Position numbers and translations under genes: made by a program
In this document: piece by piece, positions 1-5,658 of the stretch
How positions within the stretch are numbered: the first letter of the stretch is position 1
How the letters are laid out: every line of letters starts with the position of its first letter
Source of the DNA: an uncultured Eubacterium sp.
GTDB lineage: Bacteria > Bacillota > Clostridia > Peptostreptococcales > Anaerovoracaceae
Assembly: GCA_905193765.1 (NCBI GenBank)
Contig: CAJJPZ010000089.1
Coordinates: 1-8,608, forward strand
DNA length: 8,608 nucleotides
Direction: 5' to 3'
Notes under the pieces: model-generated
Told to the model about the DNA's origin: nothing
The model's input: the letters and a program-made list of their open reading frames with translations, nothing else
Database searches by the model: none

Positions 1-437
1 AGACTCGTATATTCTATTTCTATTTTCATCCTGCACACTTCACGGACACTGCACATCTCTGCTGCCTCAAGACCAAGCTTGGCGCTGCCCGTATATGCTC
101 TGACGAGTCCGCCTGTACCGAGCTTTATCCCTCCGAAATAACGTGTCACGACTACCACGACATTGGTGATGCCTTCCTTTACCAGCATCTGGACTATCGG
201 AGCGCCCGAAGTCCCCTGGGGCTCGCCGTCATCGCTGCCCCACTGTATCTGTGATTTATCTCCGATGACCATCGCCGGTACATTGTGGTTGGCATCCTTG
301 TATTCCGATCTTATCTTTGATATGAAGGCTTCCGCCTCCTCGCGCGTTTCAGCCGGTCTGACGTGGGCAATGAATTTCGATCTTTCTATTATCTGTGAAG
401 CTTCTGCTTCCTTCTTTACTGTATTATATAATTTCAT
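1..437 (-). CDS. yigZ: YigZ/YvyE (IMPACT) family protein, 5' part only
   Basis: Translation from the ATG at 437 gives 145 residues and is still open at the window edge; family members are usually about 200-215 residues, so the C-terminal domain is missing only because the window ends. The family signature is clear: SDDGEPQGTSGAP at residues 68-80, then VVVVVTRYFGGIKLGTGG at about 93-110 and LVRAYTGSA to about 119. This is the N-terminal UPF0029/Impact domain, related in fold to ribosomal protein S5 domain 2 and EF-G domain IV. The biochemical role in bacteria is not settled; a link to ribosomes or translation is inferred from the fold and from the eukaryotic IMPACT proteins. The start lies inside the end of hflX (14-base overlap), with only weak purine-rich stretches (GGGAAG, GGAAG) upstream, so translation is probably coupled to hflX. 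The symbol yvyE is the Bacillus equivalent. Confidence 0.9.
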   Translation of the reverse strand, partial: MKLYNTVKKEAEASQIIERSKFIAHVRPAETREEAEAFISKIRSEYKDANHNVPAMVIGDKSQIQWGSDDGEPQGTSGAPIVQMLVKEGITNVVVVVTRYFGGIKLGTGGLVRAYTGSAKLGLEAAEMCSVREVCRMKIEIEYTS

Positions 438-1722
438 ACTTCCTGTACTTCCCGTGATCTTCTGCTGAAAATTCTCCTTCCAGAATAGTTCCTTCCGCTT
501 CATAGCTCATAGACGATATGCCTGCGTTGTTGCACAGATAGGAAACGATATCCCCTCTGTCATACGGTATCAGCAGTTTTGCCTTTATCCGTCCTCCGAA
601 CAGCTTTTCTTTTATCATATCTGCCAGCAGATCCATATTTTCGCCTGTCAGGGCTGAAGTATATACGGAATCTCCGCCGGTGGCGTCCACCGGTCTTTCC
701 GGAGCAATATCTGTCTTGTTGTATACTGTTATACGTTCCTTGCCCCCTGCTCCCAGCTGGTTTATGACTTTGTCCGTCACCTCCATCTGGAAATCGTAGT
801 TCTCATAGGCACTGTCCACCACATGGATCAGCAGATCCGCATACTTTACTTCCTCCAGGGTGGATTTGAAGGCTTCCACAAGTCCGTGGGGCAGCTTGCT
901 GACGAATCCTACGGTATCTATCAGGATGAATTCGCTGCCCTGCTCCATGGTTATCTTCCTATGCTGTGTATCCAGTGTCGCGAACAGCATGTCTTTTGAC
1001 GATACCGTCTTGTCCTCCTTTTCCGAAGCAGCGAGAAGTCTGTTCATTATAGCGGATTTCCCTGAATTCGTATATCCTATCAGTGCAGCCACAGGTATAC
1101 CCGACTTTTCACGGCTGCTTCTCTGAAGATCCCTGGTCCTGCCAAGCTTCTTCAGCTCTGCCTTTATGTCGTCGATCCTTCCGGCTATGTGGCGCCTGTC
1201 AGTTTCAAGCTTTTTCTCTCCCGGACCTCTTGTACCAATGCCTCCGCCAAGCCTTGACAGGGATTTTCCGAAACCTGTCAGTCTCGGCATCCTGTACTGC
1301 AGCTGCGCCAGCTCGACCTGGAGCTTGCCTTCTCTTGAAACAGCGCGGTCTGCGAATATGTCAAGTATCAGTATCGTCCTGTCTATGACTCTGACTCCCG
1401 TGGCGTCCTCAAGGTTCCTGATCTGTACGCCTGTCAGCTCTGTATCGAAGATGACCATATCGGCTTCCATATTACTGCACATTTCGGCAAGCTCCTCAAC
1501 CTTGCCCTTTCCTATCATTGTTGCAGTATTGGGTTTTTCCAGGGACTGTATGATACGTCCCACAACTTCCACTCCGTCAGCCTCCGCGAGACCCTGGAGC
1601 TCATCCATGGAATATGATATGTCTTCCCTGAGCTGCAGACCGACGATTATACCTGTGTAATCCTCGTCCTGTATGACTTCATTGTTTTCATTAAATCTAA
1701 GCATATCTATATAATACCACAT
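424..1722 (-). CDS. hflX: GTPase HflX, ribosome-associated
   Basis: The product is 432 residues, normal for HflX. It has the N-terminal HflX domain with the glycine-rich GTRGPGEKKLETDRR segment at residues 163-177, a helical linker, and a complete G domain: G1 GYTNSGKS (216-223), switch I LFATLD (246-251), G3 DTVGF (269-273), G4 NKTD (335-338) and G5 SAL (356-358), then a short C-terminal domain. HflX proteins bind the 50S subunit, and in studied species rescue stalled ribosomes or split 70S/100S particles under stress using GTP; that is family knowledge. G1 continues GKSA rather than the common GKST, and switch I continues DTQHRKI rather than DPTxR, so the protein is mildly divergent. The start is uncertain: ATG 1722 is the first after an in-frame stop and has only a weak GGA upstream, while ATG 1704 (MLRFNENNEV) lacks a Shine-Dalgarno but is the more natural N terminus. 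It lies 63 bases after yunB and overlaps yigZ. Confidence 0.96.
   Translation of the reverse strand: MWYYIDMLRFNENNEVIQDEDYTGIIVGLQLREDISYSMDELQGLAEADGVEVVGRIIQSLEKPNTATMIGKGKVEELAEMCSNMEADMVIFDTELTGVQIRNLEDATGVRVIDRTILILDIFADRAVSREGKLQVELAQLQYRMPRLTGFGKSLSRLGGGIGTRGPGEKKLETDRRHIAGRIDDIKAELKKLGRTRDLQRSSREKSGIPVAALIGYTNSGKSAIMNRLLAASEKEDKTVSSKDMLFATLDTQHRKITMEQGSEFILIDTVGFVSKLPHGLVEAFKSTLEEVKYADLLIHVVDSAYENYDFQMEVTDKVINQLGAGGKERITVYNKTDIAPERPVDATGGDSVYTSALTGENMDLLADMIKEKLFGGRIKAKLLIPYDRGDIVSYLCNNAGISSMSYEAEGTILEGEFSAEDHGKYRKYEII
1711..1719 (-). promoter_or_regulatory. Possible extended -10 element before hflX
   Basis: On the minus strand the bases read TGG-TATTAT, which fits an extended -10 (TGn-TATAAT) with one mismatch in the hexamer (1716-1711). 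Normal spacing puts transcription start at or next to 1704, the A of the second in-frame ATG of hflX. A perfect TTGACA at 1746-1741 is 24 bases from the hexamer, too far to be its -35. The site would also sit inside the coding sequence if ATG 1722 is the true start. The assignment is tentative. Confidence 0.3.
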
Positions 1723-1785
1723 CCGTTATCCATGTGCATCTGTCAATAACCTGAAAAGACTGTCTGTATATATGTGTTACTGTCA

Positions 1786-2463
1786 TCATGTGGCGTCGAG
1801 TATCGATTCCTTCGGGACCTGAACGTAGCTGTCCGGTACGGTGCCCAGGATAACGGTCTCCGCTACCAGCACGGTATTCTTCACCTTGAATATCTCGGTG
1901 GAGAACGGTGCAAGCATCTTGACACGACATTCGAGGATCACATATATCTTGTACTTTGTCTGGTTTATGCCCTGTGTTTCGAATTCCGTCCTGAAATCCA
2001 TCGATGATACACTGAGGGGCACTACGGTTATGGTCATATCCGGCTTTGACTGAGACAGCACACGGCTTCCTATCAGTGTACCGAAGGATACTGGGAAACT
2101 TTCCCGGCCGTTGCAGCTGAATTCCTCCTGTATGTTCATGGCCAGCTGAGACATCAGCAGGTTTATCTTCACGGAATCCGCCTGGACCATTTCAAGTTCG
2201 CCTTTGCTGTTTCTCTGTTCGGTGAACAGGTTTCCTTCTTTTTTTTGCTTTTCCAGTTCCTCCGCCAGGGATCGGTTCACTGTGCGCGATACTATGGCTG
2301 CTGCTTTTATCCTGGCTGTTTCTTCCATATTTGGTCCTATGATGTCGTGCATCACATGACATGCCAGCAACATACATATGATAATGATAACTCCTGTCAT
2401 TATGAAAAATCTCACCGGTACATGTCTGCTTTTTCGCCGGCGTCCTGTTCCCCGTCGTTTCAT
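1786..2463 (-). CDS. yunB: Sporulation protein YunB
   Basis: The 225-residue product has a basic N terminus (MKRRGTGRRRKSR), one hydrophobic segment at about residues 17-38, and a soluble domain presumed to lie outside the cytoplasm. The soluble part carries the YunB family pattern: SFPVSFGTLIGS (122-133), PDMTITVVPL (141-150), the conserved GINQT (165-169), PFSTE (186-190), and VLVAETVILGTVPDSY (198-213). In Bacillus subtilis yunB is in the mother-cell sigma-E regulon and is needed for efficient sporulation; its molecular activity is not firmly known. The ATG at 2463 has a good Shine-Dalgarno (GGAGG, five bases away), so the start is secure. It follows the codY terminator and precedes hflX by 63 bases with no terminator seen between them, so read-through into hflX is possible. 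I found no convincing sigma-E -35. Its presence suggests the organism can form spores. Confidence 0.92.
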   Translation of the reverse strand: MKRRGTGRRRKSRHVPVRFFIMTGVIIIICMLLACHVMHDIIGPNMEETARIKAAAIVSRTVNRSLAEELEKQKKEGNLFTEQRNSKGELEMVQADSVKINLLMSQLAMNIQEEFSCNGRESFPVSFGTLIGSRVLSQSKPDMTITVVPLSVSSMDFRTEFETQGINQTKYKIYVILECRVKMLAPFSTEIFKVKNTVLVAETVILGTVPDSYVQVPKESILDAT

Positions 2464-2478
2464 ATGATCCTCCGCACT

Positions 2479-2518
2479 AAAAAACCCCTGCGTGATATTA
2501 TATGCACCGCAGGAGTTT
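2479..2518 (-). terminator. Rho-independent terminator after codY
   Basis: In the minus-strand transcript the arms AAACTCCTGCG (2518-2508) and CGCAGGGGTTT (2492-2482) pair over 11 positions with one mismatch, around a 15-base loop (2507-2493). Six U residues (2484-2479) follow. This is a standard intrinsic terminator about 50 bases after the codY stop, separating codY from yunB. Confidence 0.85.
2497..2502 (-). promoter_or_regulatory. TATAAT hexamer in terminator loop, possible yunB -10
   Basis: The loop of the codY terminator reads GCATATAATATC on the minus strand, containing a perfect sigma-A -10. The longer CATATAAT differs at one position from the sigma-E -10 form CATACAAT. The best -35-like hexamer is CAGACA, 19 bases upstream, which is weak and too far; no sigma-E -35 is visible at 13-15 bases. 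A start from here would lie just upstream of the yunB Shine-Dalgarno, which is why it is listed. Confidence 0.3.
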
Positions 2519-2542
2519 CTGTGTCTGCTTTTCTGTGTTTGT

Positions 2543-2567
2543 GCAGCTGCACATCATCTGCAGCTAC
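2543..2567 (-). other. Stem-loop overlapping the codY stop codon
   Basis: The minus-strand RNA reads GUAGCUGCA, loop GAUGAUG, then UGCAGCUGC: nine pairs including one G-U. The stem includes the codY stop codon (UAG, 2566-2564). No U-tract follows, so it is not a terminator by itself. It sits 24 bases before the intrinsic terminator and may protect or shape the 3' end of codY mRNA; that role is inferred. Confidence 0.5.
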
Positions 2568-3340
2568 ATTACCATTTTAGCCAGTTCATCCTTGAACTTC
2601 GAGTTTATGATCTTTATCCTTGTGCCCTTCATGCCCAGTGAGCGTGATTCGATCACGCCTGCGCTTTCGAGCTTTCTCAGGGCATTGACGATAACGGATC
2701 TTGTTATTCCGGAACGATCTGCGATCTTGCTTGCCACAAGAAGGCCTTCATTGCCGTCCAGCTCTGCGAAGATCTGCTGAACCGCTTCTACCTCTGAATA
2801 TGACAGCGTGCCTATAGCCATCTGCACCATTGCGATCTGTCTTTCTTCCTCTTCCAGTTCCAGTGATTTCTGTCTCTGTATCTCAAGCCCTATTACAGTT
2901 GCGCCGTATTCTCCAAGAACCAGATCTTCATCTGTGAACGCCGGTGTGTATCTTGTCATTACCAGCGTGCCCCATCTCTTGCCGCCTCCCAGGATAGGGA
3001 TTATAGTATGGAGCTTGTCCGATGTATCATAATCGTACTTGAATATCTTGAGAGCTTCGTCTCCTGAAAGGTTTGCCGTTGTTTCCCTTACACTCATCAG
3101 CTCCTGATTGTATTCTGCAGGAAGTGTCTCTGATCCTGTTTCCGGATCCGGGATCGCGAAGCTGTCGGATCTGATCTTGTAATTGACGCCTATGATCCTG
3201 CCCTTTGCGTTCAGGACATATACATTCGAATCCATCAGATCACTCAATACACCGCACATTTCATTGAACGAAAATGCACCTGTCGGGCTTTCCTGTAAAA
3301 GCCAGTTCAATTTTCTAACTTTGTTTAAAATGTCACTCAT
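2564..3340 (-). CDS. codY: Global transcriptional regulator CodY
   Basis: The 258-residue product matches CodY (259 residues in B. subtilis). It has an N-terminal GAF-type effector domain (about 1-155), a linker helix rich in Glu (158-167), and a C-terminal winged helix-turn-helix. The reader region is nearly the Bacillus one: ASKIADRSGITRSVIVNALR (203-222), then KLESAGVIESRSLGMKGT (223-240). CodY is a dimeric cytoplasmic regulator that, with branched-chain amino acids and in many species GTP, represses amino-acid uptake and synthesis and stationary-phase genes in rich medium. The start is set at ATG 3340 because GAGGT (3350-3346) lies five bases upstream; the ATG at 3352 overlaps that site and would add MRYS. 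The gene has its own promoter and terminator, so it can be expressed alone. Compared with the Bacillus protein as I recall it, residues 57-77 of the effector domain are clearly different. Confidence 0.97.
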   Translation of the reverse strand: MSDILNKVRKLNWLLQESPTGAFSFNEMCGVLSDLMDSNVYVLNAKGRIIGVNYKIRSDSFAIPDPETGSETLPAEYNQELMSVRETTANLSGDEALKIFKYDYDTSDKLHTIIPILGGGKRWGTLVMTRYTPAFTDEDLVLGEYGATVIGLEIQRQKSLELEEEERQIAMVQMAIGTLSYSEVEAVQQIFAELDGNEGLLVASKIADRSGITRSVIVNALRKLESAGVIESRSLGMKGTRIKIINSKFKDELAKMVM

Positions 3341-3387
3341 ACTGTACCTCATCTATTGATTATTATTATTTTGCAAGCTTTACTTGT

Positions 3388-3416
3388 ATTATACCGTTTT
3401 TAATTTAACAAGACAA
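3388..3416 (-). promoter_or_regulatory. Predicted sigma-A promoter of codY
   Basis: On the minus strand TTGTCT (3416-3411, four of six matches to TTGACA) is followed after exactly 17 bases by a perfect TATAAT (3393-3388). A run of seven A residues (3427-3421) just upstream could act as an UP element. Start would be near 3381, giving a leader of about 40 bases before ATG 3340. Spacing and hexamers make this the best promoter in the window. Confidence 0.75.
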
Positions 3417-3429
3417 TATATTTTTTTAG

Positions 3430-3444
3430 ACTTTTCGAAAAAGT
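3430..3444 (-). promoter_or_regulatory. CodY-box-like palindrome upstream of codY
   Basis: ACTTTTTCGAAAAGT on the minus strand is an imperfect inverted repeat (six-base arms around TCG). It matches the CodY consensus AATTTTCWGAAAATT at 11 of 15 positions on either strand. Its centre is about 56 bases upstream of the predicted codY start, just above the -35, where it could permit autoregulation. In such AT-rich DNA a chance match is quite possible. Confidence 0.35.
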
Positions 3445-3463
3445 TCCTGCCTTTCACACAATT

Positions 3464-3507
3464 AACACAAACTTACCCGTTTTTTTCATGAGTTTGCTGT
3501 GTTTTTT
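3464..3507 (+). terminator. Weak terminator-like stem on the plus strand
   Basis: Plus-strand AACACAAACT (3464-3473) can pair with AGTTTgctGTGTT (3491-3503), with a three-base bulge and a 17-base loop; T residues run on to 3507. The stem is mostly A-T and no plus-strand gene lies upstream. If real it would only stop antisense transcription entering from codY. Confidence 0.25.
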
Positions 3508-3573
3508 CAGTTTTCAGCGTTTCTATTTAATAAATTTGCTGTCGAATCATATTTAAAGCAACTGCCCTGCAGG

Positions 3574-3593
3574 CGATCCAGCCGGCTGAATCG
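3574..3593 (-). other. Hairpin downstream of hslU
   Basis: On the minus strand CGATTCAG-CCGG-CTGGATCG forms an eight-pair stem with one G-U and a four-base loop. On the plus strand the same position is a C-A mismatch, so the fold favours minus-strand RNA. It lies 65 bases after the hslU stop. No U-tract follows, so it is more likely a 3'-end stabiliser or processing structure than an intrinsic terminator. Confidence 0.45.
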
Positions 3594-3658
3594 TTACAGA
3601 GCAGTATATCGTCACTTTTACCGATGTTATTTGTACCAATCTATGAGGATACACATGT

Positions 3659-5095
3659 TTACAGGATATAACGATCGATATCTTCAGGATGTATCTTCTC
3701 TTCGAATTTCTCTTTTACGTATGGCTGATCGATGGTGATCTTCTCCTCATCCATGTCCGGAATGTTGAAAGATATATCTTCAAGAAGCTTTTCAAGTATC
3801 GTATGCAGTCTTCTCGCACCTATGTTTTCGGTCTGTTCGTTCATCATGAACGCCATGGTGGCGATCTCGTCCACAGCTCCGTCAGTGAATTCTATCTCTA
3901 TGCCCTCGGTCTCCAGAAGAGCCTTGTGCTGTTTCAGCAGAGCGTTCTCAGGAGTTGTTAGAATTTTAACGAACGTTTCCTTATCCAGGTTATCAAGTTC
4001 TACTCTGATAGGAAAACGTCCCTGCAGTTCCGGTATGAGATCCGTAGGTTTCGCAGTATGGAATGCACCTGCGCCTATGAAAAGAATATGATCCGTCTTC
4101 ACAGGTCCGTGCTTCGTATTCACGACGCTTCCCTCGACTATAGGAAGTATGTCTCTCTGCACGCCTTCCCTCGATACGTCAGCTCCGCTTCTGTACCCTG
4201 AACCTGACGCGATCTTGTCGATCTCGTCGATAAATATTATACCGTTCTGCTCTGCATTCTGAAGAGCATCGTCTGTAACCTGATCCATATCTATGAGATT
4301 CTGTGCCTCTTCTTCGCGAAGGATCTTCCTGGCGTCCTTTACTTTGACGTTCTTCGTCTTCATCCTCTTAGGCGCCATGTCGCCGAATATATTGCCGATG
4401 GCAATGCTCATTCCTTCGTTGCCCATATCCAGCTGATTGGTCTTCGGTGCATCCGTCACCTGTATCTCTATATACTGTTCTTCGAGAAGTCCCTCTCTCA
4501 GCTGCTGTCTCACCTGTTCCCTTGCAAGCTCTGTGTCCATGCCTTTGCCCTCCAGGGCTGCCTGCTGCTGTTGCTGCTGCTCGTACTGCTCTTTCTGGCT
4601 CACATATCCGCTGTTTCCAAGTATGAAGTCGAATGGTCCTCTGCTTTTGCTGGAAGACGGCTTTTTCTTTCCCGGTATTATCGCTTCGATTATCTTCTCC
4701 TCTACGATCTCGTCGGCAACTGAATATTTCTCTTCCAGCATGGACTGCTTCGTTATCCTGATAGAAGCCTCCACAAGGTCTCTGATCATGGAGTCCACGT
4801 CACGGCCGACATATCCGACTTCTGTGAACTTCGTCGCTTCCACTTTGACGAACGGAGCATCCATAAGCTTCGCAAGTCTCCTTGCGATCTCGGTCTTACC
4901 GCAGCCCGTAGGTCCCATCATCAGTATGTTCTTCGGCGTTATCTCTTCCCTGAGTTCATCCGGGAGGAGACTTCTCCTGTATCTGTTTCTCAGAGCGATG
5001 GCTACTGATTTTTTAGCTTCGTCCTGACCTATGATATATTTGTCCAGCTCCTGGACTATTTCTTTAGGGGTCATCTGATATAATTTATTCGCCAT
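3659..5095 (-). CDS. hslU: HslU (ClpY/CodX), AAA+ unfoldase of the HslUV protease
   Basis: The 478-residue product is the hexameric ATPase that unfolds substrates and feeds them into HslV in the cytoplasm. Visible motifs are Walker A GPTGCGKT (61-68), the pore loop GYVG (94-97), Walker B IIFIDE (286-291), the sensor-1 region ILFIGAGAF (337-345), an arginine-finger segment ELQGR (356-360), sensor-2 GARRL (426-430), and the C-terminal EDIDRYIL, the tail that docks into HslV. Residues about 110-240 are the inserted I domain and include six consecutive glutamines (173-178). The start is ATG 5095: AGGAGGT (5106-5100) is four bases upstream, while an in-frame GTG at 5101 overlaps that site and is excluded. 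It begins nine bases after the hslV stop, so the two subunits are co-translated. HslUV typically degrades misfolded proteins and specific regulators; the targets here are unknown. Confidence 0.97.
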   Translation of the reverse strand: MANKLYQMTPKEIVQELDKYIIGQDEAKKSVAIALRNRYRRSLLPDELREEITPKNILMMGPTGCGKTEIARRLAKLMDAPFVKVEATKFTEVGYVGRDVDSMIRDLVEASIRITKQSMLEEKYSVADEIVEEKIIEAIIPGKKKPSSSKSRGPFDFILGNSGYVSQKEQYEQQQQQQAALEGKGMDTELAREQVRQQLREGLLEEQYIEIQVTDAPKTNQLDMGNEGMSIAIGNIFGDMAPKRMKTKNVKVKDARKILREEEAQNLIDMDQVTDDALQNAEQNGIIFIDEIDKIASGSGYRSGADVSREGVQRDILPIVEGSVVNTKHGPVKTDHILFIGAGAFHTAKPTDLIPELQGRFPIRVELDNLDKETFVKILTTPENALLKQHKALLETEGIEIEFTDGAVDEIATMAFMMNEQTENIGARRLHTILEKLLEDISFNIPDMDEEKITIDQPYVKEKFEEKIHPEDIDRYIL

Positions 5096-5099
5096 GTGC

Positions 5100-5106
5100 A
5101 CCTCCT
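5100..5106 (-). promoter_or_regulatory. hslU Shine-Dalgarno overlapping the hslV stop
   Basis: AGGAGGT on the minus strand starts within the hslV stop codon (TAG, 5107-5105), giving TAGGAGGT, four bases before the hslU ATG. It fixes the hslU start at 5095 and suggests translational coupling. Confidence 0.85.
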
Positions 5107-5644
5107 ATAATTTCTCCACTGAGATATGGTCATTGGTATATACGCAAATCGATGCTGCTATCTCGAGAGATTTTCTCACGATCTCCTCAGCACTGAGATC
5201 AGTGTTGTTGTAGAGTGCATTCGCTGCAGCATATGCATAGTTTCCGCCAGAACCTATCGCCACGAAAGGCTGATCCGGTTCGATGACCTCGCCTGTTCCC
5301 GATATTATCAGCAGATCCTCCCTGTCAGCAACTATCATCAGAGCTTCCAGATTCCTTGCTGCCTTGTCCGATCTCCAGAGCTGAGCCAGAGCTACTGCTG
5401 CACGTTTGAGATTGCCGCCGTGTTCATCCAGCTTGCTTTCGAATTTTTCAGTAAGGGAGAAAGCATCTGCCACGGATCCTGCGAATCCTGTAAGTATCGA
5501 ATTCCTGTATATCTTCTTTACTTTCTTGGCGCCATTCTTCATGATGGCTGTTTCACCCATCGTGACCTGTCCGTCGCCGCCTATGCAGATATCATCACTG
5601 CCGCGCTTTACCGCCACGATAGTCGTTGCATGAAACTGTCCCAT
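5105..5644 (-). CDS. hslV: HslV (ClpQ/CodW), proteolytic subunit of HslUV
   Basis: The 179-residue product is an N-terminal-nucleophile peptidase of the proteasome beta family, forming the double-ring core capped by HslU. Aligned to E. coli HslV, the predicted nucleophile is Thr7 in ATTIVAV, after a six-residue leader MGQFHA. Asp24 in GGDGQ, Lys41 in AKKVKK and Ser132 in GSGG correspond to the other catalytic-site residues. The core otherwise follows the family, for example TGFAGSVADAF (52-62) and ASICVYTN (164-171). The start is firm: a full AGGAGGT (5658-5652) lies seven bases upstream of ATG 5644. The leader resembles that of B. subtilis ClpQ, recalled as MSSFHATTI, but residue 2 is Gly instead of Ser, so the serine mechanism proposed for Bacillus ClpQ is not available after Met removal alone. 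The gene lies 12 bases after topA and 9 before hslU. Confidence 0.97.
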   Translation of the reverse strand: MGQFHATTIVAVKRGSDDICIGGDGQVTMGETAIMKNGAKKVKKIYRNSILTGFAGSVADAFSLTEKFESKLDEHGGNLKRAAVALAQLWRSDKAARNLEALMIVADREDLLIISGTGEVIEPDQPFVAIGSGGNYAYAAANALYNNTDLSAEEIVRKSLEIAASICVYTNDHISVEKL

Positions 5645-5651
5645 ATAAACT

Positions 5652-5658
5652 ACCTCCT
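5652..5658 (-). promoter_or_regulatory. hslV Shine-Dalgarno overlapping the topA stop
   Basis: AGGAGGT on the minus strand overlaps the topA stop (TAG, 5659-5657), forming the same TAGGAGGT seen before hslU. It sits seven bases before ATG 5644, confirms the hslV start and suggests coupling of hslV to topA translation. Confidence 0.85.

Larger units (their letters stand above)
3341..3658. other. Non-coding gap between hslU and codY
   Basis: This 318-base interval holds no convincing gene. From the hslU side it contains a GC-rich hairpin (3574-3593), a plus-strand terminator-like stem (3464-3507), the CodY-box-like palindrome, the codY promoter and the codY leader with its Shine-Dalgarno. The half next to codY is very AT-rich. 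No intrinsic terminator for the minus strand is visible after hslU, so read-through from topA-hslV-hslU into codY remains possible. Confidence 0.8.

Noticed and set aside
1711..1746. TTGACA (1746-1741) with TATTAT (1716-1711) as a standard hflX promoter
   Set aside because: The spacing is 24 bases, far from the 16-18 needed, and no -10 lies at the right distance from this TTGACA.
1747..1785. Possible terminator between yunB and hflX
   Set aside because: The repeated GACAGT copies are direct, not inverted, and no stem with a U-tract forms.
3454..3489. An 11-codon minus-strand frame (MKKTGKFVLIV) upstream of codY, as a possible leader peptide
   Set aside because: It has no Shine-Dalgarno, lies upstream of the predicted codY promoter and contains no run of a regulatory amino acid.
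3499..3738. A 79-residue plus-strand frame overlapping the hslU-codY gap
   Set aside because: It begins with GTG and has no Shine-Dalgarno, runs into the hslU 3' end antisense, and has no recognisable features.
4437..5027. A 196-residue Ser/Cys-rich open frame antisense to hslU
   Set aside because: The runs of Ser and Cys are the mirror of Glu/Gln-rich hslU codons; this is a shadow frame.
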